Of a stretch of 64,000 nt of DNA, positions 35,401 through 45,151 are shown piece by piece. Position 1 is the stretch's first letter. Every line of letters starts with the position of its first letter. This DNA comes from Symsagittifera roscoffensis. Its lineage: Eukaryota; Xenacoelomorpha; Acoela; Convolutidae. Both the position numbers and the translations under genes were made by a program. Below the pieces are notes generated by a model, which searched no databases, had not been told where the DNA came from, and saw nothing but the letters and a program-made list of their open reading frames with translations. The stretch is taken from assembly GCF_963678635.1 (NCBI RefSeq), contig NC_087067.1, positions 37,332,686 to 37,396,685 of the forward strand, written 5' to 3'.

Positions 35401-38400
35401 TGGTTGAAATCTTTAATATCCACTTGATTGCTGAAAACGAATATCAGATTAACATTTTATAATGCGATTTTCGAAAAAGTGAAGAAACAATCGTGCTCGG
35501 GGTCATTTTTTCTCCAAACAAATTTTCAACTAGCCTGTTTTTTATACGGACTTTTTTCACATCAACCGGAAAATATTTTTGACTTGAGTTCAGGTTTTTA
35601 AAAAAAAATGTTTTTCTTGTGACTATTTTTTGCAAAAAATATGGGGGTTTAAAGATTATCAATTTAGTCCATTTGGGGCAATCAATGCCGATCTCTTTCG
35701 TGCTATTAACGCGAAAGCGAATATTTAATCCGTCTAAGAAAACGTTCCAAATTGAGTTGAGGCATTCTAATTGGGCTTTTTTATTTTTATTTTTGCAGCA
35801 TACGAATTATATAGTTTGTATTTAACATAGCGTGGATAATTTTCCCAATTTCTATGTAATCAGAGCTTTTCTCAGAGTATATTATATATACTCAGAGTCG
35901 GAATATTCAGGGCTTTGCACAGATGCAAGCTGTTTTGTCTAATTTTCTGGTTGTTTCAGTAATAGATCATTGAGAAATGTAGGTTGTTTTTTTTATATAA
36001 ACAAAGCAATCACCGGCAAGTTCTTTCGACGAATCGTCTTTTTCGGCGAAAACAACTTTTTTCATGTGACTATTTTTTGCAAAAAAATATGGGGGTTTAA
36101 AGATTATCAATTTAGTCCATTTGGGGCAATCAATGCCGATCTCTTTCGTGCTATTAACGCGAAAGCGAATATTTAATCCGTCTAAGAAAACGTTCTAAAT
36201 TGAGTTGAGGCATTCTAAGTGGGCTTTTTTATTTTTATTTTTGCAGCATACGAATTATATAGTTTGTATTTAACATAGCGTGGATGATTTTCCCAATTTC
36301 TATATAATCAGAGCTTTTCTCAGAGTATATTATATATACTCAGAGTCGGAAAATTCAGGCCTTTGCACAGATGCAAGCTGTTTTGTCTAATTTTCTGGTT
36401 GTTTCAGTAATAGATCATTGAGAAAAGTAGGTTGTTTTTTATATAAACAAAGCAATCACCGGCAAGTTCTTTTGACGAATCGTCTTTTTCGGCGAAAACA
36501 ACTTTTTTCAATTTTCTGTTTTTTTTGTTACACTAAACAACAAAAATTTTTAGTGGTTTTAGTTTTTGATTGTTGAGTAAGGACTGGTTCCTTAAATGTT
36601 CAAAGATTATGAGTAATTTTGATCGATGCCCGTATATTGTCTTTGTTTTGGCTCATGAAAGTAGTTTCCTGAACCTGCGTTATCAAAATATATTTTTTTT
36701 GAAATTAGTTTATTTTGTTTTGCCTACGAACAAATTAAAACAGCTAACAAGTTTTGGTTTCTTTTGTAATAAATTTGTAATAAACATTTAAGTTTAAACA
36801 TAATAAGCTTCCTGGATTTTAATTTTAATGGACGATCTCCCTTCCTCAGGGATTCGACCCCCTGCCGACCCAAAGGGTCTCCCCTTTGTACTATTTTGAG
36901 ATATCCATAGTTGGTGACGAACCCTTAAAATTTTCTAATGGCGCCTTTAATGCCAATATATACTAATTTTGAGAGGGGAGTGCGCGCCGAAAAAGCGAAA
37001 TTTTTTGTTCAAAATTTTCCAAAAGTGCCTAAAAATGCCTTTTTTGTCCTGTTTTTTTTTAGTTTTGCCAGTGGCGCAGAAAATTTTATAAAGGCACCTC
37101 TTGTCTTATCTTTCTTAAGGCGCCTCTTGTCTTATCCCCTTGTCCTATCTTTCTTAAAATTTTCTAAAGGCGCCTTTAATGCCAATATATACTAAATTTG
37201 AGAGGGGAGCGCGCGCCGAAAAAGCGCAATTTTTTGGTCAAAATTTTCCAAAATGTGCCTAAAAATGCTTTTTTGTCCTTTTTTTCTTAAGTTTCGCCAG
37301 TGGCGCAGAAAATTTGACCAAAACAGGGTCTTCCTAATGCTTTGAGAGTTTTCGAAAAATCAATTTGGTCGACCTAAAAAAAAGTAGACAAAATTTCATA
37401 AATGTTGTTTTGAAAATCCGCCCCCCCCCCTCGAGAAAGTTCTAGATCCGCCCCTGTTTAGTATGATAGTTCGAATCAATCACACGATCCCCCATAAGGC
37501 AGCAATCGTAGCAGTGTTCCCCCTCAGCCGCGAATAATTTTGAAAATTAAAATATGCAATTGGAACAAGTGCTTAATTTAAAAAAAGCCTTCAAAAGTCG
37601 TTTTTTACGCGGGATTGATTTTAATGCTGCTAATTACCTAAGTTGATGTTTCCAATCTATTTCCGATAAAATATAAAAGAAGATTAAATCAATGAATCTA
37701 GTTTATACCTAGAGAGTTAATTCCTGAAAATTAGTTTCTCCCATACTTTCTCCCCTTAAATCGACTTGGGTGGATATCGTAAGGTTTATCTGCTACTTTT
37801 GCTACCCAATCATATTTCGTTTATATCAAACTATTAACCAGGTTTGTAAAATGGTCGAGAGCATACAAATTTTCTTTTGGAAATTCTTCTAGATCTGTTG
37901 AGACTACTAAAAACAGTCAAGAATTACGAAATTTAGTTGATAAGTTTCACAGAACACAGGAGTCGAACATAGAAAGCGTGGCAAGCAGACGATGTAAGAG
38001 AACAAATACAATTATATGAAAGATGAACCTTTGCCTGTTGGACACATGGCCCCTCTCTAAAATTCTCCATCATCGTCATTTTACCTGATTAAATGATATA
38101 TGATAACAAAAAAGTTAGAAGTAGCAATTTAAAAATCATGTTTGACGAAACTCGTCACTGGGCAAATGGTTAAACACTAGGTTCCTAATTCCCAAAGATG
38201 TTGAATGGCTGAAAACAAGCGAATTTATAATGAGTTTTTATGAAACCTTTTTTGTATAGAAGCCCACTTTTCTACTTGTCCTCTTTTTTTTAATCTTTCC
38301 AGGGCGGTTGGTGATAAGTTGAAATATGCTCTTTCAACAGCCCTTCCAGAGAACATATTACATTAATTCCATTAAAAATGTTATGTTTCTGGATAAATGA

Positions 38401-41400
38401 ATTCAAATTCAATTCAGACATACTCATCACGTGACCTTTTTGTTCGAACTGAACAATTTTCAGCTCGAGCGGAAACTTTTTTCTTAAATATTATTTTTCA
38501 AATGGTCGATACTGTTTCCATGCTCTCAGCCGAGATCTTTTCTATTCTTCCAATGATTCAGGGGTACAGGGAATTCTCACGTGCAAAGAACTCCATCTTG
38601 ATTCCAGTTGAGGACTGGGACTTGGAGGCATCCACTGAGGGAGGATCGCAGGGGGGTGTGGCCGATAGCCAGGTACCCAGGGCTATGTCTGAACTACAGA
38701 CACTGGACCATCTGGTACAGCAGGCGCAGATTGTACAGTTCAAACTAGACGTAAGTTCAAAACTGTTAGGGACCTCTGACTGCAAAAACCATTGCACATC
38801 ATATGGTTAAGTTTTGGTTTTATCCGCTGAGTTATGATCTTTTTGGTAGTTACCAGAGAGGAAGGTATTTGTTTAAAATATCTTATCACAGAAAAAACAA
38901 GCATGAATAAATTGAACTCCAGCAGAGTTACACAAGAGATGGTTCAACAATATTTTGTGGTTGAAAAATCAACTAGTAAATCTGTTTATGTCGACCACAA
39001 GTTTTTCCCTCATTACGCTGATCGACTTGTTTTTTTTACCACCATTGATTTTTTAAAGTCAGAGCAAATGCAGATGACAAACTTGGAAAAAGTCATCTCA
39101 ATTCTTACTTATAATAACATATAAGTTTCTTTTAACGCATATCTCAAATGGCGTTCTTCAAAAGAAACTTTAAAAGAACTTGTATTGAAAAATAACTTGA
39201 TGTGAAAAATATAATCTAAAATCTTTTTTATTCTAATAATTAACTTGAAAAACCAAATTGGGTTAAGAAAACTTGCTAGTGTTTGGCCCGCGTAATTAGT
39301 TCATTAAATTATCTCGAACTGCTTTGCTTATGGTTACTACTTCTCCTGTACCATGTCCTAGATTGTCTGTAACACTTGTGTAACAGGATGGGGTTTTTCG
39401 ACACAAGAAACCCAACTAAGACCGTGCGTCATTAATTATTCATTAAAGGAAACCATCCAGTTACTTTTTGTTCCGCCTTTCGAAGAAAGAGACGGACTGT
39501 TTGTAATGGGGGTGGTTTTTTCTTCAAACTTCGACTTTTGAACTAGCAAATTTTGGCAATTTGTTTTTGCATCAGCTGAAAAGTATTGTTTTTCTGAGCT
39601 CAATGTTGCAATGATGTTTCACAACGCTTGTTTTTTTTATAAAACTATGAGGGTTTAAATGTTGCCAATTAAGCCGATATGTGAAAATTAACGGGCGATA
39701 TATTTCGTGCTAATAACGAGTAAGCGCAGATTTCATCCGTCTTAGAAATTATTCCAAATTGAATTGAGACAGGCTATTTGGTCTATTTGATAATCTGTTA
39801 TATTCAAAAAATAACACCTTGTACTTAAGATAGCGCGTAAGGGGTTGTTTTTCAAATCAATTTAATCAATTTTTTTTAAAGAAACACTTTGCTAGTTTCA
39901 TTATAGTTTTCAAACTTTTGTACCAAGTATTGGAACTTGCATAAGCTATCAAACTTTGGGAACAGCGTCAAAATTGAATAAATAGTTAAAATAAGTGTTA
40001 CATTCATGAAAGCTGTTTTGGAGATTTAATTTAATAACCGTGCCTTTAATGTGAAAAAATTTGTCAAATTTTGTTCACATTAATGGCAGGGTTAATAAAT
40101 GTTTACTCCAAAAATGTTCATGAATTGAACACTGACTTTAACTATTTGTTCAATTTTGAAGCTGTACCTAAACTTTGATAGCAGTTGCGAGTTCATATGC
40201 CCTCTCAGTATATGACCAGTTTAATCCCAATCATCACAATTTGAGTCAGTTATTTTAGTTTTTTTTTTTCAAACATTTGATGAAAATTTGATAAAAATGC
40301 AATAATATCCTTTCAACGATTTTTTATTACAGCTGAAGTCTCCATTAGTGTAACATCAGCACCAAGTTTCCATGGGCAAAAGTCGTTTAGAATGATTTTT
40401 AGTTCAATCAAGCATTGTCAGACACCGATCTTTTTGGCAGACACCGTACCATTTTTTTTAATCCAGTATAATCCATTATCATCCATTAGAATTCATCATA
40501 ATGCATTAAATTTCATTAGAGTCATTTCAATCTTGTCATTTTTCTCCATAAAATCCATCGAAACGATTATTTTGGCAATAATTTTTTTGTTGATTCTGCT
40601 GTTTGAAATTGTGTTTGTTGCCAATATGGGCATAAAAAATTATGCTTTCAAAACATATATAATGAATATGTTCGTTCAACTTTGCTATATGTTCTCTCTG
40701 TTGCTAGTTTCGTTTGACTAGCCTAAAACTTTGTGCTTGCATCAAGTTATATTTAGATTGGAAGAAGAAAGGGCTCGCATGATTCATTTTGTTACAATTT
40801 TGTTCAATGAAAACGGCAAAAAACTATCGCGTATATATTTCTGCGTAACTATTTGGCGATATAATGTATTAAGATGTTAAAAACTAGTTGGCAATTTCTC
40901 TTGTTGTTCCGACTTTTGATACGAAAGTAACGGAATATTTGTGCTCGAAGTGGGTTTTTTTTTCTTCAGACAAATTTTGACTTTTTAAGTAGCCATTTTT
41001 GACGGATTTTTTTTATCATTCAAAAGGTATTGTTGTCCTGAGCTTAAATTTGAAAAAATATTTTACCTGTGATCTTTTTTCGTAAACTTATGGGGGTTTT
41101 AAGATGGCCATTTTGGCCAATTTGGGACAATTAACGCGCGATATATTTCGCGCTATTAACGCGTAAGCGGAGATTTAATCCGTCTTTGAAATCGTTCCAA
41201 AATGGTTGAAAGAAGCATATTTGCCATAATTGATATGTTACAATGAGCGAAATCTTTTATTTTGTACTTTATATGCCGTGTGGGGGGATGATTTCATTTA
41301 AAAAAATTAAGTTTTAGAATTTTTTTTTTTCATTTTATTTTATTACATTTAATTTTTTGATGGTACTACTACTCCACAAACCTTAAAAGGCAGTCGGAAC

Positions 41401-44400
41401 ATTCAGGGCTTCGCCCTGATACGAGCAGTCTTGTCTTGATTTGTCGTCTCTTCCTTTGGCGTGAAGATTCCAATTCGGAAAAAGACGAACATTTACAATA
41501 AAGTTTCTCCTATGCATGTAATAAATTGATTACCGGCAAAAAATGGAGACTCACTAAAAACAGAAGCTCAATTAACAATTTGATAATTATAAGCCCTTAC
41601 AACTGAAAATACTCAAATCATCGAAGCAATATTTATAAATTTTTTGCTCAAAATATAAAAAAATATATCTTAATGAAACTTATTGTCTCTTAATGATCCT
41701 AATTGGCTGGTTAGGTTCAAAATGTAGAAGATCGTAAGTTCATTCAAACTATTTAGATTGGATGCCGGGATGCTAAAATTAACTGTGTTCATGAGACGCA
41801 GATTTAGCAAAATGGGACCAGGTTAAACTAGCCTCAGGGGGGAGGGTGTGGTGCTCTTAAGGCTGCAAATTTCTTTGTTCTTATTTGAATTTTTCCAGCC
41901 AATCAGATTTTTACTTTCAATTCTCAGCAATTTTTATCCACATTAAACTGGCCTGGAAGATCTCAACTTGGTTTTTCTCGTATCTAATTTGATCTGCAAA
42001 ATGGAGTTAGTCTTCTTACTTTTTCTATAAAAGAAGGTTACAACTGTCGTGATTACAGATGCAACGTTCTTAATTGGCCCAATGTGGTGCTGTATTTAGC
42101 GGCTGGAACTTCTATCCCTTCGTGAAGCCAGGCAGTTATCTTCTTCAGACCTCGTGATCAAACAAGTCGAAGACGCACTTAGCCGACAGAGAAGTGCACT
42201 GCACCATCTTAACTCATCATTTGTAATTGAGGCAGATATCATTTTCGACGAGACCGAAGGCCTAATTAGCCGAAATGGGAATAACGAAGACAGTGAGGAT
42301 GGAGAGGAGCCTATTACGTCACAGCAAGGATTACTTATTCCGCGGGTGAAATCTTTTTTTGTGTTTTTTAAATTTTGAAGACAAGCTGTTAAAATTGTTT
42401 CATTTGTATGCGATCAATTTTTCCGTCTCAAACAACTGACGTAATCATAGAAATCTATCCTTAAACGTTTTTTTCCATAACTAAAATCATAGATTTTGCT
42501 GCCCTTATTTTACCAAAGGTTTTTCCATTTGATACTGTATTTACATAAGCGAAGCGTAGTGTATGATTACAAAGATTTTTTTTCCAACCGAAGTCCCAAA
42601 TAAAAGTGCTCATTTGGTGGCACTTTTGGTATATTTCATTTAAACCATATTTAAGCTTACCTAAGCTTAATTAAGCACAAGCAATTTAATAGCATATATT
42701 ACTGCTTTATTTTTGGCTAGTGTTAGGTCCTGTTTGAAAAAAAAACAAGTATTATGAAAATGTATGGGAAAATTTTTGCACTTTCCGCAGAAGTTTCACT
42801 TTTTCTTAAAAAATACTGTACTGATTTTCAAAAAAATGATACCAATGGCAAAATCGGCTGCTCTTCTATGTTCCAGAATTTTTTGGTAGTCTCTTTTCAT
42901 TTTACCCCTCGTTCTACGGCCTCCGAAAGTTTCAGTAGGGGGATTTTTGACCTAATTGTTTTTAATTTTTTCTTTTTCTCAAATATGAAAAGCACACATT
43001 TGAGTTGAAAGATTCAAGCAAAAGAACAAAATCTAGGGATCTTGCCTTCTCAAGCGGCTATTCCCTGAATTTGATAGAAAAAGTTATGGCCTCAAACATA
43101 CTCATTTTTTGACATTTTAGTTAATTTTTATTTTTTTTTCACTTTTCTCAAAAATTACCCTGAGAAATTGAAAATAAAGTGTTTAACCGAAAGCAGAAAA
43201 ACCAGTTATGTGAATCTCTTCTGCGCAAACGTCTATCCGTTACGTTTTGAAAAAAAATGTAGCATAAGAAAAGGTCCAATTTTTGAAACGTTGCCCTATT
43301 TTGGAAACATGTTTCTTCAAAAACAAACCTACGGATTCTGAGGTTGATAATTTATTAAGCTACCATTTTGCTTAGATGTTGCCTGCGGAATCTGTTACAC
43401 CCTATTTGTTTTTAGAAAGACCGATCTGAACTTCAGAAAAGTTCTTTTGAAAAATTTATCATGTTTTTTTTAGAAATTTCATCACTTTTTCTCTTTTCTC
43501 AAAAACTACTAGCGAAATCTGATATTAAGGCTTCAGTCTGAAATTCAAGTTGTGGAAATTTTTCCTGTATAAGAGGCTACTCCCATGCTTCAGTAGAGAA
43601 AATTTTTTGGATTTAGAATAAGTCAAAGTTCAAACCTTTTGATTTTTTTTGCTACCTTGTTTACTTGTTTCGAAAACTACCCAGCCAAATCTGAGAAAAA
43701 AATTACTTGAAAGAGATAGTAGTAGTTTTTTTCTTTAAATAAGCGGCTGATTCTGTACTTGAGCAAAGAAATCACTAGGGTTTTGCGTAAAAATCAAGTT
43801 TTTGAAATTTTTCAAAATACGCAATTCCGTATTGGTAAAATATGATTAAAAATATTTAAACAGGCGCATCCAGTATTAGCTGGGCCACTAGTTTACTTCC
43901 AAGCAACCCTGGGGCAAATGCCAGGACGTGAGACTCCAAATCAACAGGTCGGAGATTCAAATCCGGAATATTGAAGTTTTTTTTGGTCGAATTTTTGCTA
44001 CATAGCTCTGGCAATTTGATAGAAACTGTAGCTGCCTTATTGGTGGCTAAAGTTAGTAAAATTAAAAGCAATCGTGGAGCAGATTTAAGAACGTGATACT
44101 CCTAATCTCAGCAAAAAAGTTTTCTCAAGTTGTGTTTTTAGTCTTTTCTTTATGCCTTATTTCACTTTGTGTTGCCTGTTTAGATCTCTTTTTTGCGTTT
44201 TCGTCGGTTGTGTTTGCGAAGCGCAGCTTCGCCTCCGTGTTTAAGTTCAGGTTTTTTGGGTATCTATTTCGAGGGCGCTTTTGACTTTAATATACACAAA
44301 TTATGAGAGGGAAAAAGCGCTCCGAAAACAATCATTTTTTCGTCCAAACCTTCCCTTCCTACCAAGAATGACTGACCTAAACACAGATTTTCACAAAAAC

Positions 44401-44608
44401 AATTTTTGAAGTTTTGGTTTGATCAGTTAGTTTTTTGTGATAGAATACTGATTTTTGAATGCAGTTCAATATTGTTATAGTTTTTGTAAACGGTAAATTT
44501 GTACAATTAAATATTGCCGTATAAACTCGAATATTTGTTCTTTTGTTTCAGGGAGGATCCAAGGACAGTCGTCGCAAAAAACGCAATTGCTGCTGTTCGA
44601 TTCTTTAG
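14372..44608 (+). CDS. Unrecognised multi-exon gene with C-terminal CCCSIL tail, partly duplicated
   Basis: Proposed exons, all with GT..AG borders and matching phases: 14372?-14480, 19263-19467, 19884-19989, 20649-20759, 25544-25828, 38562-38750, 42136-42345 and 44552-44608 (stop TAG). Joined, they give 424 codons including the stop. The start is uncertain: ATG 14372 may be a true start or lie inside an internal exon. The protein looks genuine (balanced composition, amphipathic and coiled-coil-like stretches such as EVVETAIKEQLSIVRQELD) and ends RRKKRNCCCSIL, a basic patch plus CAAX-like box. By family knowledge that would be lipid-modified (final Leu favours geranylgeranyl) and membrane-bound. 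I do not recognise the family. The alternating beta/helix segments faintly recall chorein-type lipid-transfer proteins, but no diagnostic motif supports that. Exons A'-D' of the downstream duplicate could add to or replace the first set. Confidence 0.6.
14481..19262 (+). other. 4.8-kb intron with dispersed repeats and a tRNA-like element
   Basis: It contains copies of the roughly 450-bp dispersed repeat (about 14830-15090 and 18430-18830), CACAGCAACCGG-type tails at about 15644 and 19094, and the tRNA-like element at 17522-17582. Between about 15700 and 17500 I see only AT-rich sequence; the small frame at 16318-16575 is Lys/Asn/Ser-rich and unsupported. Confidence 0.5.
17522..17582 (+). repeat. 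tRNA-derived element (SINE head or tRNA pseudogene)
   Basis: An A-box-like TGGCCTAGGGGTAAAAC, an anticodon-arm-like GCCTTTCCAGCC and a B-box-like GGATTCGCATC (17564-17574) are in tRNA order and spacing, followed by a T-run. The acceptor stem does not pair, so this is a derived element and not a working tRNA. Confidence 0.5.
19263..19467 (+). CDS. Exon A of the unrecognised gene
   Basis: Begins after TTTTTTTTCTCCAG and ends at GA|GTTAGT. It enters with two bases, which fit the phase-1 end of the previous exon. It encodes WKPVKFSYSDLGYKSDAERD.. through the helical segment EVVETAIKEQLSIVRQEL. The left edge of the 7.7-kb tandem duplication (about 19314) falls inside this exon. Confidence 0.7.
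19884..19989 (+). CDS. Exon B of the unrecognised gene
   Basis: TTGTTTGCAG acceptor, GAG|GTATGT donor. One base plus 35 codons: EFKVCAHASDDIAVTLLALS.., then LQFHSMEPLVDFFKE. The phase matches exon A (phase 2) and exon C (phase 0). Confidence 0.75.
20649..20759 (+). CDS. Exon C of the unrecognised gene
   Basis: TTTTTATTGCAG acceptor, ATG|GTAAGA donor. It is 111 bases, phase 0 at both ends, 37 codons beginning LLTNLEYNGLLLSPTLKNLT. Because it is symmetric it can be skipped or repeated without shifting the frame. Confidence 0.75.
20760..25543 (+). other. 4.8-kb intron C-D, repeat-rich
   Basis: It holds part of a roughly 550-bp dispersed repeat with ATATATTTCGTGCTATTA (about 20990-21260), a possible tRNA-like stretch on the minus strand (about 21270-21360) and a palindrome- and CCACCTGAAC-bearing element (about 22530-23330). 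Small frames in it are repeat-derived. From 23400 to 25500 I see no known element. The duplicate of this intron is 28426-33221. Confidence 0.6.
22530..23330. repeat. Palindrome/CCACCTGAAC dispersed element, copy 1
   Basis: The order of features is: TGGATTTTCGTGGTCTAAAA, a 24-base perfect palindrome centred on GGATTTAAATCC (near 22655), CATTATAATG repeats, TTGCCCCTTTGCTCCCCTTC, then a C-rich run with repeated CCACCTGAAC. The same order is seen at 30210-31000 (in the duplication) and 47160-47900. Confidence 0.7.
25544..25828 (+). CDS. Exon D of the unrecognised gene
   Basis: GATAATTTCAG acceptor, AAG|GTAATA donor. It is 285 bases, phase 0 at both ends, 95 codons. A polar linker (QPYHSRPSSQSRGSFIS) leads to NWLTECGYYEMWQGQEKTSG and a helical end (MGMINACEQEINAIRK). 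It follows a 4.8-kb intron. Confidence 0.75.
25829..27016 (+). other. Non-coding end of duplication copy 1
   Basis: Follows exon D. AT-rich, with an ATAGACGCTATATACATAAT stretch and a TCGTCCTAATACGAGCAG motif shared with the roughly 550-bp dispersed repeat family. No exon is seen before the duplication junction. Confidence 0.5.
27023..27173 (+). pseudogene. Truncated exon A' in copy 2
   Basis: The frame of exon A from about the 18th codon onward is open (ERDDVVGVTSLSV..) and the GTTAGT donor is kept. The first 17 codons and the natural acceptor are missing, because the duplication junction lies inside the exon. A cryptic CAACAG just upstream has no pyrimidine tract. Splicing from exon D (phase 0) to this exon would shift the frame. 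Differences from exon A include Asp to Val and Ile to Val. Confidence 0.65.
27589..27694 (+). CDS. Exon B' (duplicate of B)
   Basis: Same length, borders and phase as exon B, with HAFDDIAV where exon B has HASDDIAV (one Ser to Phe change). It can only be read in frame after a phase-2 exon such as A', which lacks a good acceptor, so use in mRNA is doubtful. Confidence 0.5.
28315..28425 (+). CDS. Exon C' (duplicate of C)
   Basis: Identical to exon C as far as I can see, including both splice sites; phase 0 at both ends. It could be spliced in frame after exon D. Confidence 0.55.
30210..31000. repeat. Palindrome/CCACCTGAAC dispersed element, copy 2 (within duplication)
   Basis: Counterpart of 22530-23330 carried along by the 7.7-kb duplication. 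The poly-C tract near 30715 is longer than in copy 1, as expected from slippage. Confidence 0.7.
33222..33506 (+). CDS. Exon D' (duplicate of D)
   Basis: Same borders and phase as exon D with one amino-acid difference (Gly to Glu in EKTSGEDL). It could follow C' in frame and then join exon E at 38562. Confidence 0.55.
35612..36506. repeat. 447-bp tandem direct duplication
   Basis: About 35612-36059 is repeated at about 36060-36506. Both units contain GCTATTAACGCGAAAGCG and TATATTATATATACTCAGAG. They are part of the roughly 550-bp dispersed repeat family also seen at 39470-39850 and 40890-41450. Confidence 0.85.
36831..37456 (+). mobile_element. Truncated hAT-type MITE with internal duplication
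   Basis: The right terminus CTAGATCCGCCCCTG (ending 37456) and internal sequence (CAGGGATTCGACCCC, GCGCCTTTAATGCCAATATA) match the complete elements at 54926-55328 and 61035-61419. The left terminus is missing. An internal block is duplicated (starts 36927 and 37156). A C-run is at about 37422. Confidence 0.75.
37945..38012 (-). repeat. tRNA-Gly(GCC)-like fragment
   Basis: On the minus strand, an anticodon-arm-like CTGCTTGCCACGC (37975-37987) is followed by a T-arm-like ATGTTCGACTCCTGTG (37954-37970) at roughly tRNA spacing. The D arm is not convincing. Probably a SINE head or pseudogene. Confidence 0.4.
38562..38750 (+). CDS. Exon E of the unrecognised gene
   Basis: CCAATGATTCAG acceptor, GAC|GTAAGT donor. 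It is 189 bases, phase 0 at both ends, 63 codons: GYREFSRAKNSILIPVEDWD, then an Asp/Gly/Ser linker, then a helical, coiled-coil-like end (LQTLDHLVQQAQIVQFKLD). It joins exon D or D' in frame. Confidence 0.7.
38751..42135 (+). other. Intron E-F, repeat-rich
   Basis: Contains two diverged copies of the roughly 550-bp dispersed repeat (about 39470-39850 and 40890-41450). The second ends with the short hairpin AGGGCTTCGCCCT. The frames at 38834-39124 and 40392-40721 are open but have no family resemblance or splice support. Confidence 0.5.
40890..41450. repeat. Dispersed ~550-bp repeat, reference copy
   Basis: Landmarks: ATGGGGGTTTTAAGATGGCC, CGCGATATATTTCGCGCTAT, AACGCGTAAGCGGAGATTTA, then AGGGCTTCGCCCTGATACGA. 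Other copies: 20990-21260, 28650-28930, 35440-36060, 36060-36510 and 39470-39850; end fragments at about 26815 and 34520. No coding capacity. Confidence 0.75.
42136..42345 (+). CDS. Exon F of the unrecognised gene
   Basis: GCCAGGCAG acceptor, CGG|GTGAAA donor. It is 210 bases, phase 0 at both ends, 70 codons: LSSSDLVIKQVEDALSRQRS.., then SFVIEADIIFDETEGLI and an acidic stretch ending QQGLLIPR. It joins the terminal exon at 44552 in frame. Confidence 0.65.
42346..44551 (+). other. Intron F-terminal exon
   Basis: AT-rich DNA containing a tRNA-Trp-like fragment (about 43905-43975) and an eroded hAT-MITE-like stretch (about 44255-44410: GAGGGCGCTTTTGACTTTAA, then AATTATGAGAGGG). From 42400 to 43850 I see nothing recognisable. 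Confidence 0.5.
43905..43975 (+). repeat. tRNA-Trp(CCA)-like fragment
   Basis: A D-arm-like TGGGGCAAATGCCAGG, an anticodon-arm-like GAGACTCCAAATC and a T-arm-like GGTCGGAGATTCAAATCCGG occur in tRNA order, followed by a T-run. The stems are imperfect, so a SINE head or pseudogene is likelier than a working tRNA. Confidence 0.5.
44552..44608 (+). CDS. Terminal exon encoding a CAAX-like tail
   Basis: TTCTTTTGTTTCAG acceptor, then 18 codons GGSKDSRRKKRNCCCSIL and TAG. A basic cluster followed by three cysteines and SIL is what prenylated (and often palmitoylated) proteins look like. Phase 0 matches exon F. ATTAAA follows within about 40 bases. It could instead be the last exon of another gene, such as a small GTPase; no other part of one is visible on this strand. 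Confidence 0.6.
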   Translation, partial: GGSKDSRRKKRNCCCSIL

Positions 44609-45151
44609 TTTGATTATTGTATTTCATATTAGTGATTGTTGAAATTAAATTTTGTTCATGACCCAAAAGAACGATTTTTCTAACTACACTGAGGTCTTTC
44701 GTCATTCGCGGATTTCGTGGAATGGGTAGCGCGCGAAAACCCCTTTTCGGGATTCGAGTCACAGACCACTCACCCAAAGGGTACCCCATCGCTACTGTCA
44801 TACAATCGCTTAAGGTACCCAAAAAAGATTTTATAAAGCTTTTCTGCAGAAGTAAAATTAGGCAGAAAATGTTTTCAAGTCTCAGCCGCATTGCAAGAGG
44901 GAATTGATTTTTTTTACACAAACAACGACCAAAAATTGAGAAGAACGCAAACAAACGTCAAATGGGGCCCACAAAGAACGCAAACAAACGTCAAATTAAA
45001 ACCTGCTAATGGTGTTAAATGCTACTTTTTTGTCAAAAATGTTAAACGAGTCCTCAAAGTGCTCGGTTGTTAACCGAAATAAATTTTGAGTCTACATGAT
45101 AGAACCAAAATGAATGAATAATACATTTCTATGATTTTCTCCTCATTCCAG

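Larger units (their letters stand above)
33507..38561 (+). other. Non-coding DNA between exon D' and exon E
   Basis: It includes the end of duplication copy 2 (to 34713), then AT-rich DNA, a 447-bp tandem duplication (about 35612-36506), a truncated hAT-type MITE (about 36831-37456) and tRNA-like fragments at about 37950-38215. A short open stretch after an acceptor at 38302 has no convincing donor. Confidence 0.5.

Noticed and set aside
38303-38400. Possible exon after TCTTTCCAG (AVGDKLKYALSTALPENILH)
   Set aside because: Attractive peptide, but no usable donor before the in-frame stop, and exon D joins exon E in frame without it.
38834-39124. 96-codon frame just after exon E
   Set aside because: No acceptor/donor pair and no recognisable motif; the strong exon E donor at 38751 lies before it.
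40392-40721. 109-codon hydrophobic frame
   Set aside because: Ile/Leu/Phe-rich translation of AT-rich repeat DNA (CCATTATAAT-type units) inside an intron.
44552-44608. Reading the CCCSIL exon as the tail of a Rab/Ras-type small GTPase
   Set aside because: No P-loop, DTAGQE or NKxD motif is visible upstream on this strand, whereas exon F joins it in phase.
14372-44608. Assignment of the unknown gene to chorein/VPS13/BLTP bridge-like lipid-transfer proteins
   Set aside because: Only a vague impression from beta/helix rhythm; no diagnostic motif could be named, so no family is claimed.
44475-44954. Minus-strand frame of 159 codons
   Set aside because: It overlaps the terminal exon of the plus-strand gene and a tRNA-like stretch; the middle reads like a translated tRNA-derived repeat. 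No family resemblance.
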